In this document: in pieces, positions 20,683 through 31,329 of the stretch
Layout: each line of letters opens with the position of its first letter
Numbering within the stretch: position 1 is the stretch's first letter
NCBI GenBank assembly: GCA_030847615.1
Contig: JAUMIR010000001.1
Coordinates: forward strand, 69,763,501-69,827,500
Direction of reading: 5' to 3'
Origin: Gambelia wislizenii
Lineage: Eukaryota > Chordata > Lepidosauria > Squamata > Crotaphytidae
DNA length: 64,000 nt
Made by a program: the position numbers and the translations under genes
Notes under the pieces: generated by a model
The model's input: the letters and a program-made list of their open reading frames with translations, nothing else
What the model was told of the DNA's origin: nothing
Database searches by the model: none

Positions 20683-20803
20683 CAGGGGTGGGTAAGTAGC
20701 TCCCCAGATGTTCCAGATACTCCTTTAGTATTAGCTTTGCTGGCTAGAGCGGATGGGCATTAGAGTCTAGCATATCTCTAGGATCACAAATTCTTGACCC
20801 CTG
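20683..20803. mobile_element. hAT MITE, 121 bp
   Basis: CAGGGGTGGGTAA at left; TTCTTGACCCCTG at right. Flanks CTCTGTTG and TTCTATGG match at five of eight positions, an eroded 8-bp duplication. Confidence 0.65.
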
Positions 20804-20881
20804 TTCTATGGCCTTGAATAAATCACTTGTTTTACTTCTGTCTCAACTCTGTGTTTGAGGATAGTAGCACCTAGTTGCATA

Positions 20882-21240
20882 CACCCCAACTGTCCTAACT
20901 TGGCAGAAGCAATTAATCCTCTGTTATCCCATTTTCTCAGCTGTTTTTAAAATGTGTAATTTTTTCTATCCTCCAATTTTCCCTCTTTGCCCTTAGCTTA
21001 CTTCAGTTGCTGCCAACTGAGTTTCAGAGTGCAAAAATGTTTTTTACACAATTAACTCAGCAGGAGAGGAGAAGAAGGGGTGAAATCTTGCCCTTCCCAG
21101 TAGGCTCGGACAAAATCAAACTGCTGCAGCCTCCCCCAGCTTGTGTATTCTTCCTCATTCATAACTTTTGCCATTTTGACCACACTCTAATGTTGCTTCA
21201 CCACATGTGCTCCTGTTTTCATCTATGAAATGTCGGAGGG
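20882..21240 (-). repeat. R1 repeat, near complete
   Basis: CACCCCAACTGTCC at left and GAAATGTCGGAGGG at right, each directly bordered by TA (20880-20881 and 21241-21242). The TA borders and CCCTCCAAC-type ends suggest a mariner-like MITE. Confidence 0.75.
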
Positions 21241-21251
21241 TATACAAAAAT

Positions 21252-21500
21252 GGAGGGCCAGCCTAATGTAGTGCTTTGAACATTGGACAATGACTCTAGA
21301 GACCAGAGTTCAAATCCCTACTCAGCCATGTAAACCCACTGGCTGACCTTGGGCAAGTCACATTCTTTTAGTGTCAGAAGAAAGCTAAAGGCAAACTCCC
21401 TCTCAACAAATATTGCCAGGAAACCCCTTTGATAGGCTTGCCTTAGTAGTTCCATAAGTCGGAAACAATTCAAAGGCACACAACAGCAACAGCAACAACA
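21252..21500 (+). mobile_element. Sauria-type SINE, near full length
   Basis: tRNA-like head with AATGTAGTGCTTTGAAC (A-box region) and GAGTTCAAATCCC (B box). Middle CTGACCTTGGGCAAGTCACA. BovB-like 3' part CATAAGTCGGAAACAATTC followed by CACACAACAGCAACAGCAAC. Confidence 0.85.
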
Positions 21501-21640
21501 AAGTGCAATAATGTGCAGTAAACTGGAAGAGGAAAAGAAGTCTGCAATACAGGTGGATTGATTCAACCAAGAAAGCCACAGCCCTGAGTTCAAGACTAGC
21601 ACAGGAATGACTGGAGCTCTTGGAGGTCTTTCATTCATTG
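21501..21640 (+). mobile_element. BovB-like 3' fragment in inverted orientation
   Basis: Its reverse complement reads ATGAATGAAAGACCTCC and then CTCAGGGCTGTGGCTTTC, matching the plus-strand sequence of the minus-oriented BovB at 7170-7240. This piece therefore points opposite to the large BovB that follows. Confidence 0.55.
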
Positions 21641-22087
21641 TTGTTGTTGTTCATATATATTGAACAACATATATGCTGTCCATATGTGTTCATATCATAC
21701 AATATGTCATGTATGATATGGCCGTGTCTTCTTTGATGCAATCCATCCATCTGGAATACAGTCTTCCTCTTTTCCTACTGCCTTCTGCCTTGCCTAGCAT
21801 TATTGTCTTTTCTAGTGAGTTATGTCTTCTCATGATATGCCCAAAGTATGACAGTCTCAGTTTAGCCATCTGGGTTTCTAGGGAGAGTTCAGACTTGATT
21901 TGATCTAGGACCCATTTAGTTGTCTTTTTGGTAGTCCAGGGTATCCACAGAACTTTCTTCCAGCACCACATTTCAAATGAGTTGATTCTCTTCCTATTAG
22001 TTTTCTTCACTGTCCAGCTTTCACAACCATACATAGAAACTGGAAATACAAAGGCATGGACAATCCTGACTTCAGTATTAAATGATA

Positions 22088-23086
22088 CACTCCTCGATAC
22101 ATTCGAGGGGGTTAGAGGCGGAGCACCACTGCAAAGTTGAAAAAACCAAATAACATGGTGCTTCCCCCAATGAGCTCCTCCTACCCCATGCTCCTCCAAA
22201 AGCAGTGGGGCATGGGTACCCTCACCACCGCTCCTCCCACCCACCCCGTGCCCCTCCAAAAGCAGCGGCGGGGCATGGGCACCCTCACTGCTGGCCCTCC
22301 CACCCCCTGCACCCCTCCAAAAGGACCCCAAATGGAGTCAAGTCCCAACAGAGTGTGGAGTTTGGGGCAAAAGTGCCAAATTCCCCATTCTTCGGGGGCT
22401 TGGCTCAATTTGGGGGTGGGCAGCCAAGCCCCGGGAGAGTGGGGAGTTGGGTGCTTTAGACCTGAACTCCCTGCTCTCCCAGGGCTTGGCTCTCCACCCC
22501 AAACAGAGCCAAGCCCCAGGAGAGTGGGGAGTTCCGGTCAAAAGCGCCAAACTGCCTGCTCTCGGCGGGGAGTTCAGGGCAAAAGTGCTGAACTCCCTGC
22601 TCTCCTGGGGCTTGGCTTCGTTTGGGGTGGGCAGCCAAGCCCTGGGAGAGTGGGGAGTTGGGCGTTTTAGACCCAAACTCCCCGCTCTGCTGGGGCTTGG
22701 CTCTCCACCCCAAACAGAGCCAAGCCTCAGCAGAACGAGGAGTTCAGGACAAATGTGCTGAACTCCCCCCTCTCCTGGGGTTTGGCTCCATTTGGGGTGG
22801 GCAGCCAAGCCCCAGGAGAGGGGGGAGTTGGGCGCTTTAGACCCGAACTCCCTGCTCTCCTGGGGCTTGGCTCCCCACCCCAAACGGAGCCAAGCCCCAG
22901 GAGAGCAGGCAGTTGGGCGCCTTGGCTCTCCACCCCAAATGGAGCCAAGCCCCTGAGGTGGCTGTAGTTGCCTCACTTCCCTGCCACTGCATTGCTGCAG
23001 TCCCTGGGGAGGGGGAGGAGAAGGAGGACAAACCGCAAATACTCAAAACTGCAAAATTCAAAGTCGCGAATTCAAAGGGAGGACTG
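22088..23086. mobile_element. Tigger/pogo-like element carrying GC-rich repeats
   Basis: TA borders it at 22086-22087 and 23087-23088. The left end reads CACTCCTCGATACATTCGAG, then GGGGTTAGAGGCGGAGCACC; the right end reads CGCGAATTCAAAGGGAGGACTG. They are imperfect inverted repeats of the CAGTCCTCCC kind. Taking out the insert and one TA rejoins the BovB codons for KCKDI to those for SFNTEVRI in frame. No transposase is encoded. Confidence 0.85.
22385..22965. repeat. GC-rich palindromic tandem array
   Basis: GGCTTGGCT begins a unit about seven times (near 22400, 22485, 22611, 22699, 22782, 22866 and 22922), mostly 83-88 bp apart. Each unit pairs GGCTTGGCTC with GAGCCAAGCC and GGGGAGTT with AACTCCC. 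Long frames on both strands (for example 22338-22976 minus) come from the repeats and are not genes. Confidence 0.85.
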
Positions 23087-24244
23087 TATATCTTTACACT
23101 TCAGGATCTTGTCTAGTTCCTTCATAGCTGCCCTTCCAAGTCCTAGTCTTCTGACCTCATCACTGCAGTCTCCATTCTGATTAATGAGTGACCCAAGGTA
23201 CAGGAAATCTTTGACTATCTCAATGCCTTCATTGTCTACTTTAAAGTTATGTATACCATCTGTGATCATTATTTGTGTTTTCTTAATGTTCAACTGTAAA
23301 CCTGCCTTTACAATTTCTTCCTTGACTTTCTCTAGTAGTCATTCCAAGTCTGCTAGTAGTGTAGTATTATCTGCATATCTTAAATGGTTGATGTTCCTTC
23401 CTCCAATTTTCACGTCTCCTCCAAGTCTAATCCTGTTTTACATATATGTTATGTTCAGCATACAAATTAAACAGATAGGGTGATAAAATGCAGCCTTACC
23501 TGACTCCCTTGTCAACTGGAAACCATTCTTTTTTCCATACTCTGTTTTAACAGTGGCCTCTTGTTCTGAGTACAGGTCATGCATTAGGATGATCAAATGT
23601 TGTGGTACATCCATTTCTTTAAGAGCAAGCCATAGTTTTTCATGATCTACATTATCAAAGGCTTTGCATGGGCTGCTTTATAGATTTTCTTTTGACATTC
23701 TTTGGTAACCTCCATTATCCAATGTAGGTTTGCAATATGATCCCTTGTACCTCTTTCTCTTCTGAACTCAGCTTGGATGCCTGGCATTTCTTGATCCATA
23801 TATGGTAAAAGTCTTTGTTATAGTATTTTGAGCATCACTTTGATTCCGTGGGAGATCAATGCAATGGTCCATTGTTTACTGCAATCCCTGGTGTCCCCCT
23901 TTTTGGTGATTGAAATGTATATTGAGCATTTCCCATCTGTGGACCATTCTTTTGTTTTCCATATTTGCTGACAGATTTTAGTTAGAATTTGAATGGATTC
24001 TGTCTCTGTTGTTTGAAACAGCTCTATAGGTGTTCTGTCTGTACCTGATGATTTTTTTTCCTCCCAAGTGCTTTGAGTGCAGCTTCCACTTAAATTTCTA
24101 AAATTGTGGGTTCATCTTCAAATGGTTTTTCCTCGAAGGAACCTGTCATTGTTTCATTTCTTTTCTATAGTTCTTCAGTGCATTGTTTCCATTAGCTTTT
24201 TAGTTCTTATTGATCATGCAGTGTGTTCCCCTGCTGTTTGTACA

Positions 24245-24872
24245 GCATCCCCCCTCTTGATTTAAATTTCCCTTTGATTTCTCTGCTCGTGCAGAAGAGG
24301 TGTCTTATTTCACCTTTTTGTTGTTTTCTTCTGTTTCTCTGCATTGACTATTATAACACTTCTCATTGCCCCTGCACACAAGTCATTGAACAGTTGCATT
24401 CAGGTTCTGTTTCTGTCCCCTTTTGCTTTTGCCTCTCATCTTTCCATAACTGCTTGAAGAGTTTCATCTGTCATTCAGAAAGGCTTTTCTTTCTTTTTGG
24501 CTACAGATAGTGTCTTTTTGCATATGTCAAAAGTACAAAAGCTTAAGTTTAATTATTTCGGCTTCTAGGGAAAGTTCAGGCTTGATTTACTCTTGTGTCC
24601 CCACTCTTGCTTTAAATTTCCCTTTGATTTCTCAGATCTTGTGGAAGAGATCTCTTGTTCCACCTTTTTTTATTGTCTTTTTCTATTTCTTTGCATTGCT
24701 TGTAATACTTCTCCTTGCCCCTACACCTAAGTCATTGAACAGTTGCATTCAGGATTCTAATATTATTTCTGTCCTCTTTTACTTTTGCCTCTTATCTGTC
24801 CTTAACAGTTTGAAGAGTTTGGTTTGTCACCCAATGAGGCTTTTCTTTCTTTTTGGTTAAAGATAGGATCAT
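24245..24872 (-). repeat. Partial duplication inside BovB
   Basis: 24245-24508 and 24592-24872 are diverged copies of the same endonuclease-RT linker (shared TTTAAATTTCCCTTTGATTT, GTCATTGAACAGTTGCATTC, GGCTTTTCTTTCTTTTTGG). Between them lies about 80 bp that matches the C-terminal domain (TTTCTAGGGAGAGTTCAG-like at 24565). Confidence 0.8.
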
Positions 24873-25216
24873 TTTACAGTTTTCTCTGACTATGTCCCTG
24901 GTTTTTGTCCAGAGATCTTCTGGCTCCTGATCCATTTGGCTAAAAAGTGCAAATCTGTTCTTTATATGGTCTTTACATTCTTATCAGAATGTTCTTCAGT
25001 TTGAATTTTGGCATGATTAGTTTAGTTTACTTTTTAAGCTTTACACTAATTTTTGATATTGGCAGTTCATGGTCTGTGTCACAATCAGCTCCTGTTTTTG
25101 TTTGTTTTTGCAGAAAGAATGAAGCTTCTCCATCTTCTGCTTTCAATTATGTAGTATTTTGATTTCTGTATTAGCCATCAGGTGATGTCCACATATACAA
25201 TCAGTCTCATTGGTTG

Positions 25217-25824
25217 TGTCCAGGAAAGCCGCCAAGTCAAATAGTGATAAGACAGACCGGCTCGGCAACAACTCATTTCCAAAGCACAGTACCTTGTGTT
25301 GTTAATAGCAGTCCAGAGAGTCAGGAATCCCAAGAGAGTGAAGAATGATGAGGCAGTCCAAGGTCAAAAGGATTCCAGCAGGTGGGTCAACGAAGACAGT
25401 CCAGGGTGAAGATAATCTGAGGTTTCAAGAAAGCAAGGTTCCAAGAGCCAGGAGAGTCAAAGACAGAGGCTTCCTCCAGGGAACGCAGATAGCCTGAGAC
25501 AAGGAATTCAGCATCTCCCCCAGCTGCTTATGTTGGCCCAGCTCCCACTCACAGCTGCTGAGTGATTAATGAGCGTCTTTCTTTTAGTCTCCAGGAGCGA
25601 TGCAGCCCCTCCCTTTCTACTCTTCTTTGGCCAAAGGTAGGTACCTGCTCTTCTACCTCTTGCTATTGCTCAACTATGTCTCCCAGGCTTGGACCCTGTG
25701 CTGGGGGAAGGCTAGGCTGCTGAGACTGGGTTCTTCAGGGCTAGACTCAGATTCAGCCAGCTTTTCTGCAACTGGCTCAGCCTCCTCGCCTTCTGAGTCC
25801 TCAGAGTCCTGGCTGACCATGACA
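25217..25824. mobile_element. Solo LTR, 608 bp
   Basis: Termini TGTCCAGGAAAGCC and GGCTGACCATGACA give TGT...ACA. The 5-bp duplication GGTTG is perfect (25212-25216 and 25825-25829). Both flanks are BovB endonuclease sequence that becomes continuous without it. Orientation is unresolved because no AATAAA is visible on either strand. A 60-codon acidic frame inside it (minus) is not gag-like enough to call. Confidence 0.85.
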
Positions 25825-26824
25825 GGTTGCCTGAAGAAGGTGTTTGCGTTGAACAAACTGTTGGGCTCACAAAAGTCACTGTCTGTTTTATTTCTTCATC
25901 CTAGGCCAAATTCTCCTACAACCTTTGGTTCTGCTCTGTTTCCTGCTTTTGCATTCCAATTGGCTATAATTACTAACATATCCTGTTTTGGTGTGTGATC
26001 AATACCCACCCCCTGGACTCCCGTGTAGAATCTTTCACTTTCTTCCTCTTCTGCTTCTGTGGTTGGAACATAAACTTGGTTTATGATTATATGGATGTTT
26101 TTTTTTCCTGAAGTCTTATTGATAATACTCAGTAAGATTTTGTTTTATATCCCTTGACTGCTTATGCTTGCTACATCTCTCTTCACTATTAATGCCACCC
26201 AATTTCTTCTTAGATTTTCATTTCCTAAGTAAAACACTGTGTAGTTATTTGACTGAAAATGTCCCATTCCTGTCCAGTATTGCAATGTTTATACATTCCA
26301 TTTCATGTTTTACAATGTCTAGCTTCCCCTGATTCATGCTTCTCATATTTCACATTTCTATATGTGTTGTGCAATTTTGGACTTTCCTTTCACCTCTGAG
26401 CATGTCAACAGCTGAATGTCCTTTTGGCTTGAGTCCAGTTGTGTCATTAGCCACGGAGCTTTGTACTTGTCCTCTGCTCTTCCCTAGCAACTTGTTGAGT
26501 GCCTTCTGACCTGGGAGTCTCATCTTGTGGCACTATCTCTTGTTTCATTTTGGATTGTCTCATCATAGAGTTTTCAAGGTAAAAGCCTTCAACAGTGGTT
26601 TACCATTGCCTTCTTCTATGCAGTATTAACAAGCATTAGCTATGGTGCCACTGCCGTTGTCTCTGAGACATCTTCTGCAAGTGTCACCCCTCACTACTAC
26701 TGCTGCCCAGTAGCTGTTTGTCACATTTCATCTGGTTCCTCAGCAAAAAGAGATAAAGATGATGATGATATTAGATATAGATATAGACATAGATTAATTA
26801 CACTGGGGGTGATATCTGGGTGAT

Positions 26825-27225
26825 ATTTCGCCTCCCCAAAATAGTACTCTACAGTGAACTTGTCATGGGTCAGCATAAGACGGGCCCTCCAAAAAAGCGA
26901 TACAAGGAGTCCCTGAAACAACATCCCAGGCTCGGCCAAATTGATCACCAACAATGGTCCGTCCTGGCCTCACATCGGGAGGCATGGAGGCGCACTATCC
27001 ACAATGCTGCAGCCTTATTTGAGAACTCATGCCGAACAAGTCTTGAAGAGAAACGACAATGCAGAAAGAATCACAACCCGGAAACATCACCCAAGGAGAC
27101 CTTCTGCTGTGCTTTCTGCAACCAGACTTGTTTATCTCGGATTGGCCTTTTTAGTCATCAGCGCGCTTGCAGTAAGCGGGGGATGAGTCCTTCCTGAACC
27201 TTCGTTTGCAAAGAAAAGCCAGAGA
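26825..27225 (+). mobile_element. 5'-truncated RTE-clade LINE
   Basis: Begins inside the C-terminal domain (RLPKIVLYSELVMGQHK) and keeps an open frame to the finger and the MSPS end at 27197. The 3' tail is AGAGAGA. GATATCTGGGTGAT (26811-26824) and GATATCAGGGTATT (27226-27239) look like an eroded target duplication. Hairpin arm damaged (CCTTCGTTTGCAAAG). Confidence 0.85.
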
Positions 27226-27334
27226 GATATCAGGGTATTGCATAAATTAATATATTTAACAAGAGAAAAATAACTTTATCTGAAAGCTGACTGAGAGATT
27301 TCAGAAAGTAGTATAAATTTAGCTCTGCCAGCAG

Positions 27335-27504
27335 GATGATATTTATTTACTGGATTTCTATACCATCTGTCTCCCAAAAGTGGGACTCAAGAGGGTTCAT
27401 ACAAAAATTAAAACAAATACAGATAAAAACAGATAAACAGAGGTGTAAAGAAAGAAAGGCTATCATGCTAAAACATAATTAAACAAATCACAATGTTAAA
27501 ACAG
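27335..27504 (-). mobile_element. L2/CR1-type LINE 3' end
   Basis: TATTTACTGGATTTCTATAC then CCATCTGTCTCCCAAAAG and GGGACTCAAGAGGGTTCATA is the reversed 3' terminus of these LINEs. Confidence 0.6.
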
Positions 27505-27506
27505 TA

Positions 27507-27734
27507 CAGTTGGCCCTTCATATTCACTAGGGTTTGGTTCCAGGACTCCCCGTGGATACCAAAATCCGTGAATACTCAAGTCCCATTATATGCAATGGCA
27601 TAGCAAAATGGTGTCACTTATACAATGGCAAAATCAAGGTTTGCTTTTTTGGATTATTATTTTTTAAGAATATTTTCAAGCCGTGAATACTTAAATCTGT
27701 GGATACCAAATCCATGGATATGGAGGGACAACTG
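27507..27734. mobile_element. Tigger/pogo-like MITE, 228 bp
   Basis: CAGTTGGCCCTTCATATTC at left, ATATGGAGGGACAACTG at right, with TA on both sides. No coding. Confidence 0.85.
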
Positions 27735-27736
27735 TA

Positions 27737-28077
27737 TTGGGTTAAAAAGACATTTTAATTCAATAAGAATGTCCAACAGCAATCTGTTAAAACCACTTTT
27801 ACAGCCATGAGTCAGTTGTTGAATGCCCACCTGAATGAAAATGCCTTAACTTATCCATGGAGGGATAATGGAGAGGGAACCAGTCTTTCCTCCTTTTGAA
27901 AGGGAATTCCACCAGAAATCTCCTGGCACTCTGGAAGCAAGCTCATCCAGCAGAGGTCTTCTGCTGACAACAGTTTGCTGGTGAACCACAATAACGTGGA
28001 GCACATCAAGGGTGGGGTATATCAAGATGTGCTAATCCCATACCCCAGCATGTCTGCAACATGCACACAGAAACATT
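27737..28077. other. No gene recognised
   Basis: Nothing identified. Confidence 0.4.
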
Positions 28078-28300
28078 GGCTGAATCCACACTACAGAAAT
28101 AAAGCAGTTTCAAACTGGATTGTCTCCCACGGCTCCTTCCTATGGAATTCTGGGATTTGTAGTTTGGTGAGGCACCAGCACTCTTTGGCAGAGAAGGCTA
28201 AAGACATTGTAAAACTACAAATCCCAGGATTTCATAGGAAAGAGTCATGGCAAATAATACTGTTTCAAACTGCATTATTTCTGTAGTGTGGATTCAGCCC
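28078..28300. mobile_element. Family A MITE, GGCTGAATCC-ended subfamily
   Basis: GGCTGAATCCACACTACAGA and TCTGTAGTGTGGATTCAGCC are perfect 20-bp ends. The core arms are TGGGATTTGTAGTTTGGTG and AACTACAAATCCCAGGAT. Best preserved MITE ends in the window. Confidence 0.9.
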
Positions 28301-28430
28301 ATGACTATGAGGGGAAGAGAAAAAGAAAAAAGTTCCTTCAGTATCACTTTATATCCCATTTTATAAAAAAGCACCAGAATCCTATATCTCCTTTTACTTA
28401 ACATAGCAGAGGCACTAAGAAGCCCACTTA

Positions 28431-28653
28431 GGCTGGTGACGCACTGCAAAAATGATACAGTTTGACGCCACTTTTTAACTATCATATCTCCATCCTATGG
28501 AATCCTGGGATTTGTAGTTTGTTGTGGCACTAGAGCTCTCTGGCAAAAGAGGCTAAATATCTCACAAAACTACAAATCCCAAAATTCCATAGCATTGAGC
28601 CATGACAGTTAAAGTGGTGTCAAACTGCATTATTTTTGCTATGTGACAGCCCC
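28431..28653. mobile_element. Family A MITE, related subfamily
   Basis: GGCTGGTGACGCACTGCAAA and TTTGCTATGTGACAGCCCC are the ends, with the same fold around TGGGATTTGTAGTTTGTTG. Confidence 0.8.
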
Positions 28654-29180
28654 CTATGTGAATTGTGAAGATGTGTATAGGGACAATGGCAAGAGCACTG
28701 ATGCGCTTTGGTGCCCAATGTGTATCAATCCCATTGCTCATTGGTCACATTGCACTACAATCACTTTACCAGCTCTGCAACAAGGTAATGTAACAGCAGC
28801 CCTCTACTGGATATCAACATTGCAAAACTGCTCAGTTCTAATTCCCACATCCGTAAGTCCACTTATGAAGATGTAACTTCCATACAGGATTCCAGACAAG
28901 GAAAGTAAACATTAAATGTAACAAAACACAAACCTGTAAATATAACAGACCCTCCAAATCATCATCATCATCGGTTTCTACCAGGTGTTACTCACTGGAC
29001 TTTTAGACCATCAGTTATTCAGATTCTGTCCAAAATTCTAGGGACTTTTTCAGGCAAGCATCTAAAAATGCTATAATTCCACTATTGAGGAAAGTAGAAA
29101 CATAGTGGCATTATTACAGTAATTATCTCAGTCCACCACTAGCAGTTTAAGATCAGGGTTTCAACTCATACTATAGTTAG
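28654..29180. other. No gene recognised
   Basis: Nothing identified; a short ATC repeat at 28960. Confidence 0.4.
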
Positions 29181-29712
29181 TAACACTTGTCTTCACATTG
29201 CCACAGAGTATTAATGCTTCCTGCTGCCCTGCACATGTGCAAGATTTTACCTGTTCTCGTGAGAAGACGTGACTTCATTTAAACACACCAAAAACAAATA
29301 CATAATAAAAGAACTTCACAAATAAACACTTAAACAAACATAAAATCGTATCAAGCAAAGGCAACAGTTCATTAAAACAGTGTACTGTTGGTCCTCTTCA
29401 CGTTCTCCCCCAGAAGTTGAAGTACGTGATCTCATTGGGGAAGGGGAAGGGGGAAAGAGGCCTGCCCACTGATGCTGTAATCACACAATTACAGCGGGAC
29501 ATGATTTCTCATGCTTATCAATACTGCAAAAAGAGCTACACTGAGGGCTAGTGACAGCTTTTGCCCGTTAATTAAATGGCACCTGATGAATGGGTGGCGC
29601 ACGGACTGAGTATGGAAGGATAATGACATCATGCGATAATGGGAGCCCATTTGTGCTACCATACCATTGTAATCACATGATTACAGCCTCGTGTGATAAT
29701 GTCGTAGGAATC
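29181..29712. mobile_element. Non-autonomous DNA transposon, family E1
   Basis: Collinear with 16962-17510 (see there). The right end is CTCGTGTGATAATGTCG. No coding. Confidence 0.55.
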
Positions 29713-29959
29713 ATCAGCCAATGTGGTACAAGCCAAGCAGAGTAGCTTTTTGTAATTGTGTTATTCTGATCCTCTTTGTTTCATTCAGACGTTTTGTCAA
29801 TCTGTTTGGAATTGCTCCCAGAGCACCTATCCCACTACCAGAACCACAATTGTTTTCTTTTCCCAGAGGTGCTGAATCTCAATTTGTAGGCTTAGATATG
29901 AGTTTCATAATTATTTCCCTCTCTTTGATATGATGATGAGAATGATTCATTAATTATAA

Positions 29960-30045
29960 TTTTATTTATTTATTTATTTATTTATTTATGCCCCACTCTT
30001 CAGCCACAAGGCTATCAGAGCGGCTTACAAATTGTTTTAAGGAGA
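29960..30045 (-). mobile_element. SINE/LINE 3' end with (ATTT)n
   Basis: (ATTTATTT)n then ATGCCCCACTCTTCAGCCAC and AGGCTATCAGAGCGGC is the same 3' end as the SINE at 19721-19990; the tRNA head is missing. Confidence 0.75.
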
Positions 30046-31167
30046 ATGTTCTGTTTCCTCAAATATGACACCTGATTATGTCCTGAAATGCAAAATACTG
30101 TACTTCCAGATTTAACACAGGGAAGAAAGTGTGTGCATTTGTCCAATTATATAATCATCAAATCCTGAAGAAACACACCCTTCAAGTAGCTTTCCCTTGA
30201 GCCCAATGTTCCTGTTGGGCTTTTATGAGTAAGAGTCTCCTCCTTATCCTTCAAATATGACGTAAGTGCCAATAATCATTTTCAGGAGTGAAGAATGAGC
30301 ACATTGATTCAAGGGCTTGAAAATGAAGCCCTACCCCTGCTTGCACCTTGAGCTACTTCATGGGAATGATGAAATCAAATTTCCATGTCCTGTTGCTGCT
30401 CCTCCATTCTCCATTCTCCTTCACTTCCCTCAGTCTTCCATAGTTTTCTGTCCTGAACCCATTTCAATTTTTTCTTCCATGATACTTTAAAAAAAAATTC
30501 TCCACTCTTCTGCAGAGCTTAGAACTCTTTGCACACTAGCACTTCATGTAACATTGATGTTTCCAGCATATACATGTTGTGGTGTCTTAGGTGAAAATCT
30601 GTCAGACTAATTTTCATTCTGTCTTTCAGAATCCCACTGGTATGCTCACCATGTCCCATTCCATATCTTTTTCTGCATATCTTTTCTCATAATTTTTCAA
30701 AACGTATGCATTTTACTAATCGATGCATTTTTACACAATTCTCCCATTGTGAAAAGCATCTCTGTGCATTTCAACTATGTGAATTTTAAGTATATGTGTT
30801 GTTTTTCTTCACTGCAACATTTCAGAAGACTCAAAAGAAAAAAGCATAACTTTCTAGAGAAAAATAAGCTTTATCCTGTTGCCAGTCTTAGGAACAGAGA
30901 AACAGGCATTTTTGTAGGATTATGTAAACCCAATCAATTCATTTTCCATACCTTTAGTTATGGCTGGCTGCTATCATGGTATCACTGATGATTCAGACTT
31001 TCGCTAAAGTTCACTTGTTAGTCCTGATCACAGCAAACGCATAGAATCAGTGGTAACTTGTGGCTTGTCTAGACAGGCTATTTACCCTATCTTGCCCCTG
31101 TCTTGGAGCCCTGTAGTCCCATTTTGCCCTTGGGCAGTCCTCATGACCCCCAGGGCAGAGACGGAGT
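30046..31167. other. No gene recognised; AT-rich
   Basis: No supported gene. 31040-31165 has a GTCTAGACAGGC phrase like the ends of family D but is not alignable further. Confidence 0.4.
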
Positions 31168-31318
31168 AAAGCCTGGAAACATCACCCAAGGAGACCCTCT
31201 GCTGTGCTTTCTGCAACCGGACTTGTTTATCTCAGATATATTTTCAGTCATCAGTGTGCTTGCAGAAAGCGCGGGATGAGTCCTTCCTGAATCTTTATTT
31301 GTGAAGAAAAGCCAGAGA
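31168..31318 (+). mobile_element. Short RTE-clade LINE 3' end
   Basis: GGAAACATCACCCAAGGAGA through GGATGAGTCCTTCC and AAAAGCCAGAGAGAG. The finger region has a small deletion. Confidence 0.85.
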
Positions 31319-31329
31319 GAGACTGTTGA

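Larger units (their letters stand above)
21731..26400 (-). pseudogene. BovB ORF2: endonuclease, RT and C-terminal domain, inactivated
   Basis: Endonuclease pieces are ANWNAKAGNRAEP (about 25955-25915), ANTFFRQP (ending at the LTR), WTSPDG (about 25190) and DTDHELPISKI (about 25085-25050, with the catalytic D-H). The RT has KAFDNVDHEKLWLAL (about 23680-23635). The active-site box reads YADN instead of YADD because codon 23368-23366 is AAT, so the catalytic aspartate is lost. Further on are DFLYLGSLINQNGDCS, then VSMYGCESWTVKK and SLEKTIMLGKAEGSRKRGR. Many stops and frameshifts are present besides the inserts and the duplication at 24245-24872. Confidence 0.85.
21652..26720 (-). mobile_element. 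Near full-length BovB-type RTE LINE with two nested insertions
   Basis: Without the Tigger-like (999 bp) and LTR (608 bp) inserts about 3.4 kb remain, close to the approximately 3.2 kb of a complete BovB. The order on the minus strand is 5' region (26720-26400), endonuclease, RT and C-terminal domain. RTE elements make one main protein and use it to move themselves and Sauria SINEs. The 3' end is abnormal: after IKEDTAI (about 21730) the sequence departs from the usual C-terminus and there is only a short AAC run at 21636-21650. Confidence 0.85.

Noticed and set aside
22385..22965. CRISPR-like array
   Set aside because: Units are adjacent palindromic repeats without unique spacers, in a vertebrate transposon.
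22137..22976. GC-rich overlapping frames, up to 212 codons, on both strands
   Set aside because: Produced by the stop-poor tandem repeats inside the Tigger-like element.
25674..25856. Acidic 60-codon frame as a gag fragment
   Set aside because: It runs from BovB across the LTR boundary and has no gag motif.
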